Shown here piece after piece: positions 1 through 5,134 of a stretch of 6,152 nucleotides of DNA. A program made the translations under genes and the position numbers. The stretch spans positions 1 through 6,152 of the forward strand of contig CANROI010000084.1 of NCBI GenBank assembly GCA_947632165.1. Reading direction: 5' to 3'. The stretch comes from an uncultured Clostridia bacterium (lineage in GTDB: Bacteria > Bacillota > Clostridia > Christensenellales > Borkfalkiaceae). Below the pieces are notes generated by a model. It was not told where the DNA came from, searched no databases, and saw only the letters and a program-made list of their open reading frames with translations. Positions within the stretch are counted from its first letter, which is position 1. Each line of letters begins with the position of its first letter.

Positions 1-122
1 TTGGCATGAGGGGATTCACTACTTCGTCGCTGACGCTCCTCGTGCCGCCCTTGGAGAATAGAATGCGGGCGGGGCGCCCTTCGGGCTCGGAATGACGGAA
101 AAGGCGAGAGCGGAATGACACA
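1..122. repeat. Probable fragment of a dispersed intergenic repeat
   Basis: This stretch has no credible gene. Read on the - strand it contains GTCATTCCGAGCCCGAAGGGC followed by GAATCCCC near the left edge, with a second TGTCATTCCG copy at the right end (GGAATGAC occurs at 89-96 and 112-119 on the + strand). That layout resembles the widespread GTCATTCCGAGC...GAATCC intergenic repeats of many bacterial genomes. The segment includes a small hairpin of the GCCC-TTC-GGGC kind around 76-86. Assignment as a repeat is by resemblance only, because other copies are not present in this window. Confidence 0.45.
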
Positions 123-171
123 TTGGGAACGCCTGTTTGTTGTCCTGCCGAGCGCACCCAGTGTAAAGGCA

Positions 172-201
172 GTGCCCGCCGCGGAAATCCGCGGCGGGCA
201 C
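172..201 (-). terminator. Perfect 13-bp GC-rich hairpin, likely terminator of the - strand small ORF
   Basis: GTGCCCGCCGCGG (172-184) and CCGCGGCGGGCAC (189-201) are perfect inverted repeats around an AAAT loop. On the - strand the hairpin begins 15 nt after the stop codon of the 17-codon ORF at 216-269, where a terminator would be expected. The sequence after the stem on the - strand (TGCCTTTACAC) has only a weak T-tract, so it may be a poor intrinsic terminator or an mRNA-stabilising 3' stem. The + strand side also lacks a clean T-run. Confidence 0.5.
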
Positions 202-215
202 CTCGTCGTCTTGTG

Positions 216-269
216 TTACGCCCTCATAAGGCTCCTGACATAGCGCAACCAATTCAGGATTTTTTTCAT
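216..269 (-). CDS. Possible small protein, 17-aa cationic amphipathic peptide
   Basis: The product would be MKKILNWLRYVRSLMRA, ending in TAA. I do not recognise it. The start is supported by GGGAGGTG at 277-284, whose GGAGG lies 9 nt before the ATG. About 65 nt upstream of the start codon a promoter matches TTGACT-N17-TATACT, and a 13-bp hairpin follows the stop. On a helical wheel I4, L5, W7, L8, V11, L14 and M15 fall on one face and K2, K3, R9, R12 and R16 on the other, so the peptide could form a membrane-active amphipathic helix. A leader peptide, a type I toxin-like peptide, a signalling peptide or a chance ORF are all possible. The conjunction of promoter, Shine-Dalgarno, ORF and hairpin is seen; expression and function are inference. 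Confidence 0.45.
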   Translation of the reverse strand: MKKILNWLRYVRSLMRA

Positions 270-302
270 ATGATCACACCTCCCAAAAAGATTTCGGGGC
301 CC

Positions 303-324
303 AACCCGCCCGCACGGGCGGGTT
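303..324 (-). other. GC-rich hairpin in the 5' UTR of the - strand small ORF
   Basis: AACCCGCCCG (303-312) and CGGGCGGGTT (315-324) form a perfect inverted repeat, realistically a 9-bp stem with a GCAC loop. It lies between the predicted - strand transcription start (about 335) and the Shine-Dalgarno (277-284). A T5 run follows 13 nt after the stem on the - strand (285-289), too far away for a standard terminator. It could stabilise the RNA or take part in regulation of the small ORF. Confidence 0.4.
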
Positions 325-341
325 CCCTCGATGCAGCCCGA

Positions 342-370
342 AGTATAGCATTTCACGGGTGTGCAGTCAA
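342..370 (-). promoter_or_regulatory. Sigma-A/sigma-70-type promoter, leftward
   Basis: On the - strand TTGACT (370-365) and TATACT (347-342) are separated by exactly 17 bp, each one base off consensus. Transcription would start near 335 and run into the 17-codon ORF at 216-269. The match in boxes and spacing is as good as that of the pur promoter. It has not been tested for background frequency in this AT-rich flank. Confidence 0.6.
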
Positions 371-401
371 TCAAATTCGCAAAAAATTTTCAGAAGTCAT
401 T

Positions 402-420
402 TTTGTTAGAATTTAACAAA
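402..420. promoter_or_regulatory. AT-rich palindrome, possible operator
   Basis: TTTGTTA (402-408) and TAACAAA (414-420) are perfect 7-bp inverted repeats around GAATT. The site begins 32 bp upstream of the -35 box of the leftward promoter. Its size and symmetry fit a dimeric repressor or activator site, but no regulator is known, and AT-rich DNA produces such palindromes by chance fairly often. Confidence 0.3.
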
Positions 421-473
421 TTTTCATGTTTATAAGGCGAATCCACTGAAAAATAACAGAAAAAATGAAAAAT

Positions 474-493
474 AAAATGTGAATTTACATTTT
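474..493. promoter_or_regulatory. 20-bp near-perfect palindrome, possible operator
   Basis: AAAATGTGAA (474-483) and TTTACATTTT (484-493) are inverted repeats with one non-matching pair (G481 against T486). The site lies between the two divergent promoters, 95 bp upstream of the pur -35 box, and shares a GAATTTA core with the 402-420 palindrome. T-runs flank it on both strands (T6 at 499-504 on the + strand), so a weak terminator is an alternative, although there is no gene for it to serve on the + strand. Confidence 0.3.
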
Positions 494-588
494 TGCACTT
501 TTTTAGGGGACAAATCGCCTCGACCTCGTAGCTTTTGGCGCCGCGCGGAAATTATCGCGGGAAGGGCGGAAAAGCGAGCCTCGAACGC

Positions 589-617
589 TTGACTATCTCT
601 TCGGGATGTACTATAAT
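589..617 (+). promoter_or_regulatory. Sigma-A/sigma-70-type promoter of the pur operon
   Basis: TTGACT (589-594) and a consensus TATAAT (612-617) are separated by exactly 17 bp. Transcription should start near 623-625, giving a leader of about 118 nt before the purE start codon. It is the only strong + strand promoter I find upstream of purE. No clear purine-repressor boxes (paired CCGAAC-type sites) flank it. Confidence 0.8.
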
Positions 618-623
618 AGGGCT

Positions 624-671
624 ATGAACAGAGTAAGCGCCCGCGGCAAGGCGGGAAAAACAATTCGATGA
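624..671 (+). CDS. Possible leader ORF, 15 codons, near-leaderless
   Basis: The ATG lies 7 nt after the end of the -10 box, so it would sit at or within a base or two of the transcription start and would have to be translated as a leaderless message. The peptide is MNRVSARGKAGKTIR, ending in TGA. There is no Shine-Dalgarno. The ORF spans the segment 648-654 that can pair with the 3' arm of the downstream terminator-like hairpin, so translation could influence folding. It contains no run of regulatory codons of the kind seen in amino-acid attenuators. It may simply be a chance ORF. Confidence 0.2.
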   Translation: MNRVSARGKAGKTIR

Positions 672-680
672 CGTTCTGAG

Positions 681-730
681 AAGGCAGCGGTTTTTTTCGC
701 ACAGGAAAAAATCAGCCGCCTTTTATATTT
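681..730 (+). terminator. Terminator-like hairpin in the purE leader, possible attenuator
   Basis: AAGGC (681-685) pairs with GCCTT (718-722), G687-C688 pairs with G715-C716, and T692-T697 pairs with A706-A711. This gives an imperfect stem with an 8-nt loop, followed by the U-rich TTTTATATTT (721-730). The structure ends immediately before the purE Shine-Dalgarno (732-736). The upstream segment AAGGCGG (648-654) is perfectly complementary to CCGCCTT (716-722), so a competing fold would disrupt the terminator. This points to conditional termination of the operon, with an unknown trigger. The mismatches in the stem keep confidence moderate. Confidence 0.45.
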
Positions 731-741
731 CGGAGGATGAG

Positions 742-1242
742 ATGAAAAAAGTGGCATTGATCATGGGCAGCGCGTCCGATCTTCCCGTCGTGGAGAAGGC
801 GCGCGAGGTACTCGGAGAATTGGAGATCCCGTGCGAGACGCACGTCTATTCCGCGCACCGCACGCCTGCGGAGGCGAAGGAGTTTGCGGAGCACGCGATC
901 GAGAACGGATTCGGCGTCATCATCTGCGCGGCGGGCATGGCGGCGCACCTTGCGGGCGCGTTTGCGGCAAACACCGTGCTGCCCGTCATCGGCATCCCCA
1001 TCAAGAGCGGCTCTTTGGGCGGAATGGACGCCCTGCTGTCGACGGTCATGATGCCCTCCGGCATCCCCGTCGCGACGGTCGCCATCGACGGCGCGAAGAA
1101 CGCCGCCTATCTCGCGGCGGAGATCCTCGCCGTGAGCGACGGTGCCCTTCGGGAGAAGCTCATTCTCACGCGCAAAAAAGCGGCGGAGAAGGTGCTCGAA
1201 GACGATAAATATCTGCGCAACGAAACCAAAAAACCACTTTAA
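742..1242 (+). CDS. purE: PurE, N5-CAIR mutase / AIR carboxylase subunit
   Basis: PurE produces 4-carboxyaminoimidazole ribonucleotide, either by moving the carboxylate of N5-CAIR (class I) or by carboxylating AIR with CO2 (class II). It is a cytosolic enzyme, octameric in the family. The 166-aa length is normal for a single-domain PurE. The phosphate-binding MGSASD is at 8-13, the catalytic-histidine motif SAHRTP at 37-42, and AAGMAAHLAG at 63-72, followed by LPVIGIP and MPSGIPVATVAIDGAKNAA. The AAHLAG form is the class I-like bacterial type. The start is set by GGAGG at 732-736, 5 nt before the ATG. It is the first gene of the operon and sits directly behind a possible attenuator. No purK, the usual partner of class I enzymes, lies beside it. 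The stop codon overlaps the next gene's Shine-Dalgarno. Confidence 0.95.
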   Translation: MKKVALIMGSASDLPVVEKAREVLGELEIPCETHVYSAHRTPAEAKEFAEHAIENGFGVIICAAGMAAHLAGAFAANTVLPVIGIPIKSGSLGGMDALLSTVMMPSGIPVATVAIDGAKNAAYLAAEILAVSDGALREKLILTRKKAAEKVLEDDKYLRNETKKPL

Positions 1243-1256
1243 GGAGAATATACATT

Positions 1257-1970
1257 ATGGAAAAGACGGTTCAGCTCTATGAGGGCAAGGCAAAGAAGGT
1301 TTACGCTACGGAGGACAAGGACCTCTGCATCGTCTCCTATAAAGACGACGCGACCGCGTTCAACGGGCAGAAAAAAGGCACGATCGTCGGCAAGGGCGTC
1401 GTGAACAACAAGATGTCCAACATGCTCATGCAGCTCCTCGAAAAGAAGGGCGTTCCCACCCACTTCGTGAAGGAGCTCTCCGACCGGGATACCCTCGTCA
1501 AGAAGGTGAAGATCGTCCCGCTCGAGGTGATCATCCGCAATGTCTCCGCGGGGAGCTTTGCAAAGCGCTACGGCGTGGAGGAGGGCATCGTGTTCGACGA
1601 ACCCACCATCGAGTTCTCCTATAAATGCGACGCGCTCGACGATCCGCTCATCAACAGCTATCATGCGCTCGCGCTGCATCTTGCGACGAAAGAGGAGATC
1701 GCGACCATCGAAAAGTATGCGTTCCGCGTGAACGAGGTGCTCAAGGAGTACTTCCTTCATTTGGGCGTGCGGCTCATCGACTTCAAGTTGGAGTTCGGCC
1801 GCCTTCCCGACGGGACGATCGTCCTCGCCGACGAGATCAGCCCCGACACCTGCCGCTTCTGGGACGCAAAGACGGGCGAAAAGCTCGATAAGGACCGTTT
1901 CCGCAGGGATATGGGCGGCGTCGAGGACGCCTATAAAGAGATCTTCAAGCGCGTGACCTCCGCGGAATAA
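1257..1970 (+). CDS. purC: PurC, SAICAR synthetase
   Basis: PurC joins CAIR and aspartate with ATP to give SAICAR, the step after PurE. At 237 aa it has the usual length of the stand-alone bacterial enzyme. The ATP-binding glycine-rich start YEGKAKKVY is at 8-16, then FNGQKKG in the N-terminal domain. The substrate-binding EVIIRNVSAGSF is at 90-101, and the signature DEISPDTCRFWD at 192-203 is followed by GEKLDKDRFR, which is typical of the C-terminal region. The Shine-Dalgarno AAGGAG (1241-1246) overlaps the purE stop codon and lies 10 nt before the ATG. This is close packing, and the two genes catalyse consecutive reactions. Nothing in the sequence suggests damage or fusion. Confidence 0.96.
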   Translation: MEKTVQLYEGKAKKVYATEDKDLCIVSYKDDATAFNGQKKGTIVGKGVVNNKMSNMLMQLLEKKGVPTHFVKELSDRDTLVKKVKIVPLEVIIRNVSAGSFAKRYGVEEGIVFDEPTIEFSYKCDALDDPLINSYHALALHLATKEEIATIEKYAFRVNEVLKEYFLHLGVRLIDFKLEFGRLPDGTIVLADEISPDTCRFWDAKTGEKLDKDRFRRDMGGVEDAYKEIFKRVTSAE

Positions 1971-2010
1971 CCGCGGGAGGCTGCCCGCCGAAAACAACAG
2001 GAGGATACGG

Positions 2011-3459
2011 ATGAGTAATCTTCATGAAGAATGCGGGGTGTTTGGGATCTTCGCCCCCGACAAACAGGACGTTGCCTCCACGGCATACTATGCGCTCTTT
2101 GCGCTGCAGCACAGAGGGCAGGAATCCGCGGGCATCGTCGTAAACGACGACGGCGTCTTTCACAGCTATAAGGACACGGGCCTCGTGAACGACGTGTTCA
2201 CCTCCGACGTGCTCAAGAAACTCGGAGAGGGGAACATGGCGATCGGGCATGTCCGCTATTCCACCACCGGCAACGGGGGCAGGGAGAACGCCCAGCCCAT
2301 CGTCGTCAACCACCTCAAGGGGAACATGGCGCTCGCGCACAACGGGAATCTGGTCAACGCGTTCGAGCTCAGGAGCAGCCTCGAGGGGGAGGGGAGCATC
2401 TTCCACACCACGGCGGACAGCGAGGTGATCGCCTATATCATCACGAAGGAGCGGGTGAGATCCCGTTCCATCGAAGAGGCGGTCTTATCCACGATGGACA
2501 AGCTCAGGGGCGCCTATTCCTTTTTGGTAATGTCGCCGAGCAAGTTGATCGCGGTGCGCGATCCGCACGGCTTCCATCCCCTCTGCTACGGCCGGCGGGA
2601 GGACGGCGCCTATGTTGTCGCCTCCGAGAGCTGCGCGCTCGATTCCGTCGGCGTGAAGCTCGAGCGGGAGCTGGAGCCGGGCGAAATGCTCGTGTTCACG
2701 AAGAACGGCATCGTATCCGACCGCAGCCACTGCGGCGGGAAGAAGTCCCTCTGTGTGTTCGAATACCTCTATATCGCCCGTCCCGACTCGGTGATCGAGG
2801 GGAAATCGGTGCACGAGGCGAGAAAGCAGGCGGGCAGATTCCTCGCTCAGCAGTATCATATCGACGCGGATATCGTCGTCGGCGTGCCCGACTCGGGGCT
2901 CGACGCGGCGTACGGCTACGCCGAGGCCTCGGGCATTCCCTACGGCATCGGATTCATCAAGAACAAGTACATCGGACGCACGTTCATCGCACCCGGACAG
3001 GCTGCGCGCGAGGACAGGGTCCGCATCAAGCTCAACGTGCTCAAGTCGGCGATCGAGGGCAAGCGCGTCGTACTCGTGGACGACTCGATCGTCCGCGGCA
3101 CGACCTGCGAACGCATCGTGCGCATGCTCAGGAACGCGGGCGCCAAAGAGGTCCACATGCTCTCTTCCGCTCCCGCATTCCTCAATCCGTGCTACTACGG
3201 CACGGACATCGACTCCCGCGAGAACCTCATCGCCTGCCATCACACCGTCGATGAGATCGCGCAGATCATCGGCGCCGATTCGGTCGGATATCTCGATCTG
3301 AAGCACGTCGCGTTCCTGACGGGCGGCGACGGCACGGGCTTCTGCACGGCATGCTTCGACGGGAACTACCCCACAGAAGAGCCCAAAGAGACGGCCAAGA
3401 CCCGCTTCGAGCGTTGGGAGAGGCCGATCAGCGAAAACCCGAAATTCAAAAACAAGTGA
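2011..3459 (+). CDS. purF: PurF, glutamine PRPP amidotransferase with propeptide and Fe-S ligands
   Basis: PurF catalyses the first committed step, making 5-phosphoribosylamine from PRPP and glutamine. The N-terminal Ntn-type glutaminase domain begins MSNLHEEC, so Cys8 is the expected nucleophile after removal of a 7-residue propeptide (11 residues in Bacillus subtilis). GHVRYSTTG, LAHNGNLVN and the residues following them belong to this domain. The C-terminal phosphoribosyltransferase domain has the PRPP loop VVLVDDSIVRGTT at 353-365. Cys248, Cys394, Cys445 and Cys448 (in CVFEY, NPCYYG and GFCTACF) match the four ligands of the Bacillus-type [4Fe-4S] cluster, which implies an oxygen-sensitive enzyme. 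AGGAGG at 1999-2004 lies 6 nt before the ATG. The 40-nt gap after purC is the largest in the operon and contains a small GCGGG/CCCGC stem (1973-1988). The family is feedback-inhibited by purine nucleotides. Confidence 0.96.
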   Translation: MSNLHEECGVFGIFAPDKQDVASTAYYALFALQHRGQESAGIVVNDDGVFHSYKDTGLVNDVFTSDVLKKLGEGNMAIGHVRYSTTGNGGRENAQPIVVNHLKGNMALAHNGNLVNAFELRSSLEGEGSIFHTTADSEVIAYIITKERVRSRSIEEAVLSTMDKLRGAYSFLVMSPSKLIAVRDPHGFHPLCYGRREDGAYVVASESCALDSVGVKLERELEPGEMLVFTKNGIVSDRSHCGGKKSLCVFEYLYIARPDSVIEGKSVHEARKQAGRFLAQQYHIDADIVVGVPDSGLDAAYGYAEASGIPYGIGFIKNKYIGRTFIAPGQAAREDRVRIKLNVLKSAIEGKRVVLVDDSIVRGTTCERIVRMLRNAGAKEVHMLSSAPAFLNPCYYGTDIDSRENLIACHHTVDEIAQIIGADSVGYLDLKHVAFLTGGDGTGFCTACFDGNYPTEEPKETAKTRFERWERPISENPKFKNK

Positions 3460-3479
3460 TCTCCCGGCGCGGCAGATCA
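3457..3479 (+). repeat. Small inverted repeat at the purF-purM junction
   Basis: TGATCT (3457-3462, including the purF stop codon TGA) and AGATCA (3474-3479) are perfect 6-bp inverted repeats around an 11-nt CG-rich loop. No T-run follows, and the purM Shine-Dalgarno begins 1 nt later (AAGGAT, 3481-3486), so it is not a terminator. It could modestly affect purM translation or mRNA processing, or be chance. Confidence 0.3.
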
Positions 3480-3491
3480 TAAGGATCCGAT

Positions 3492-4526
3492 ATGAAGAAC
3501 AGTTATTCCGAAAGTTACAAAGCGGCGGGGGTGGACATCACCGCCGGATACAAGGCAGTGGAGCTCATGAAGAAGCACGTCCGCCGCACGCTCACGGAGG
3601 GCATGGAGGACATCGGCGACTTCGGCGGGCTGTTCCCGCTCGCGACCGCGGGGATGAAGGAGCCCGTGCTCGTCTCGGGCACCGACGGCGTGGGCACCAA
3701 GCTCCGCCTCGCCATTCTGATGGACCGGCACGACACGATCGGGATCGACTGCGTCGCAATGTGCGTGAACGACGTCGTCTGCTGCGGCGCAAAGCCCCTC
3801 TTCTTCCTCGACTATATCGCCTGCGGGAAGAACGTCCCCGAAAAGATTGCAACGATCGTCGGCGGCGTCGCCGAGGGCTGCGTGAGGGCGGGCTGTGCGC
3901 TCATCGGCGGCGAGACCGCGGAACATCCCGGCACGATGCCCGAGGAAGATTACGACCTTGCGGGCTTCACGGTCGGCATTGCGGACAGGAGCAAGCTCAT
4001 CGACAAGAACAGGATGAAGGCGGGGGACGTCATGCTCGCATTGCCCTCTTCGGGGGTGCATTCGAACGGTTTCTCGCTCGTGAGAAAGGTGTTCGACGTC
4101 GAGCATTGCGACCTCAAGGCCCCCGTGAAGGAGCTCGGCGGCAAGTCCCTCGGCGAGACGTTGCTCGCCCCGACCAAGATCTATGTAAAACCCGTGCTCG
4201 CGCTCCTTCGGGAGGTGGAGGTCAAGGGGATCTCCCACATCACGGGCGGCGGATTCTATGAGAACATGCCCCGTTCCCTTCCGCAGGGGCTCGGTGTGAA
4301 GATCAGAAAGTGCGATGTGAAGACGCCCGCGATCTTCTCCCTGATCGGGGAGAGGGGGCAGATTTCCGAGCACGATATGTTCAATACCTTCAATATGGGC
4401 GTCGGCATGAGCATTGTCGTTGCCAAAGAGGACGTCGAAAGGTCGCTTGCGATCCTGAAAGCGAACGGCGAAGAGGGCTATGTCCTCGGCGAGATCGCAG
4501 AGGGCAGCGGCGTCGAGATTTTGTGA
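3492..4526 (+). CDS. purM: PurM, AIR synthetase (FGAM cyclo-ligase)
   Basis: PurM uses ATP to close the imidazole ring of FGAM, giving AIR. It is a homodimeric cytosolic enzyme of the PurM/PurL/SelD ATP-binding superfamily. The length of 344 aa is close to the 345 aa of E. coli PurM. Motifs in order are DFGGLF near residue 40, TDGVGTKL at 64-71, VAMCVNDV at 88-95, GGETAEHPGTMP at 139-150, SSGVHSNGFSLVRKV in the second domain, then HITGGGFYENMPR and DMFNTFNMGVGM towards the C-terminus. The start is supported by AAGGAT (3481-3486) a few nt upstream, a moderate site, and by SYKAAGVDI, the usual N-terminal start of the family. It ends 4 nt before purN, suggesting coupled translation. Confidence 0.96.
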   Translation: MKNSYSESYKAAGVDITAGYKAVELMKKHVRRTLTEGMEDIGDFGGLFPLATAGMKEPVLVSGTDGVGTKLRLAILMDRHDTIGIDCVAMCVNDVVCCGAKPLFFLDYIACGKNVPEKIATIVGGVAEGCVRAGCALIGGETAEHPGTMPEEDYDLAGFTVGIADRSKLIDKNRMKAGDVMLALPSSGVHSNGFSLVRKVFDVEHCDLKAPVKELGGKSLGETLLAPTKIYVKPVLALLREVEVKGISHITGGGFYENMPRSLPQGLGVKIRKCDVKTPAIFSLIGERGQISEHDMFNTFNMGVGMSIVVAKEDVERSLAILKANGEEGYVLGEIAEGSGVEIL

Positions 4527-4530
4527 GCAT

Positions 4531-5133
4531 ATGAAAAAGATCAGAATTGCCGTCCTCTGTTCGGGCGGCGGGACCAATCTGCAGGCGCTTCTCAATGCCG
4601 GAGAGGCGGGGCTCATCCCGGACGGGGAGATCGTCCTCGTGGTTGCGGACAGCCCCTCGGCCCATGCGCTCGTCCGCGCCGAGCGGCAGGGCGTGAAGCG
4701 CGCCGTATTTGATAAGAAAAAGCTCCCCCGCGCCGAGCGGGAGGAGAAGATCGCCGCCCTCCTCAAAGAGGAGGGGATCGGGCTCGTCGTGCTCGCAGGG
4801 TTCATGACCGTGCTCTCCGCCTCGTTTGTGCGGAAATTCCCCGGGAGGATCGTCAACATCCATCCCGCGCTCATTCCCTCCTTCTGCGGCATGGGTATGT
4901 ACGGTCTGCATGTGCACGAGGCGGTGCTCGCCCGCGGCGTAAAAGTGACGGGCGCGACCGTCCACTATGTCACGGAGGAGTGCGACGGCGGCCCCATCAT
5001 CGCCCAGCGGGCGGTGGAGGTGCGGGAGGGGGACACCCCCGAGACCCTGCAAAAACGGGTCATGCGCGAAGCGGAGTGGGTCATTTTCCCCGAGGCCGTG
5101 GAGCAAGTCTGCAAAAAACTCAAAGGAGATTGA
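4531..5133 (+). CDS. purN: PurN, GAR formyltransferase (10-formyl-THF dependent)
   Basis: PurN transfers a formyl group from 10-formyltetrahydrofolate to GAR, giving FGAR. The 200-aa length fits the family. CSGGGTNLQAL near the N-terminus is the phosphate-binding motif. The catalytic triad is present as Asn109 and His111 (NIHPALIPSF) and Asp152 (ECDGGPII). The segment SFCGMGMYGLHVHEAV carries a few residues more than E. coli PurN (KYPGLHTH); from memory this is usual in clostridial forms. I chose the ATG at 4531, giving MKKIRIAVLCSGGG; an upstream extension in the same frame would overlap purM and lacks support. There is no convincing Shine-Dalgarno, only GTGAG next to the purM stop 4 nt upstream, so translation probably depends on ribosomes finishing purM. 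Confidence 0.95.
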   Translation: MKKIRIAVLCSGGGTNLQALLNAGEAGLIPDGEIVLVVADSPSAHALVRAERQGVKRAVFDKKKLPRAEREEKIAALLKEEGIGLVVLAGFMTVLSASFVRKFPGRIVNIHPALIPSFCGMGMYGLHVHEAVLARGVKVTGATVHYVTEECDGGPIIAQRAVEVREGDTPETLQKRVMREAEWVIFPEAVEQVCKKLKGD

Positions 5134-5134
5134 A

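Larger units (their letters stand above)
371..588. other. Intergenic region between two divergent promoters
   Basis: No coding region is credible here. The left part (371-515) is strongly AT-rich, in contrast to its GC-rich surroundings, and contains two palindromes with GAATTTA at or near their centres (402-420 and 474-493). The right part (516-588) is GC-rich, with only short imperfect stems such as CCGCG (541-545) with CGCGG (556-560). The AT-rich part may be a regulator-binding or bendable upstream region; I see no RNA gene in it. Confidence 0.5.

Noticed and set aside
19..252. 77-codon - strand ORF with a TTG start
   Set aside because: No Shine-Dalgarno at the TTG. The ORF runs through the perfect hairpin and the dispersed-repeat-like segment, and its translation (CHSALAFSVIPSP) looks like the spurious products typical of such repeats. 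The 17-codon ORF in another frame has far better start signals.
575..588. PurR box (CGAAC in CTCGAACGC) upstream of the pur promoter
   Set aside because: Only one short CGAAC match without the AT-rich flanks and without the inverted partner expected of a tandem PurBox.
606..740. Known purine, PRPP, ZTP (pfl) or preQ1 riboswitch in the purE leader
   Set aside because: TATAATAGGGCTATG superficially recalls the purine riboswitch start, but TATAAT is the -10 box and the conserved TTTCTACC core is missing. CCGCC at 716-720 is not followed by the TGGGC of the ZTP motif, and CCCGC-GCGGG-AAAAACA only loosely resembles preQ1-I.
1239..1997. 252-codon - strand ORF over purC
   Set aside because: It mirrors purC in GC-rich DNA, has a composition typical of antisense frames, and has no family resemblance. 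The + strand reading is a full-length conserved enzyme.
2485..3480. 331-codon - strand ORF over purF
   Set aside because: Antisense shadow of a complete PurF with all catalytic and cluster-binding residues; no plausible start signal or domain.
4480..4530. Upstream-extended start of PurN
   Set aside because: The extension lies inside the end of purM, has no family homology, and the ATG at 4531 gives the exact expected N-terminus (MKKIRIAVLCSGGG).
3477..4892. 471-codon - strand ORF over purM and purN, and the 260-codon ORF at 4390-5172
   Set aside because: Both are open antisense frames caused by GC-rich codon use, overlap two well-supported genes and show no recognisable domain.
4967..5134. 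Upstream-extended start of the IMP cyclohydrolase
   Set aside because: The extra 56 residues are an out-of-frame reading of the purN C-terminus, rich in S and R. The ATG at 5135 has a strong Shine-Dalgarno.
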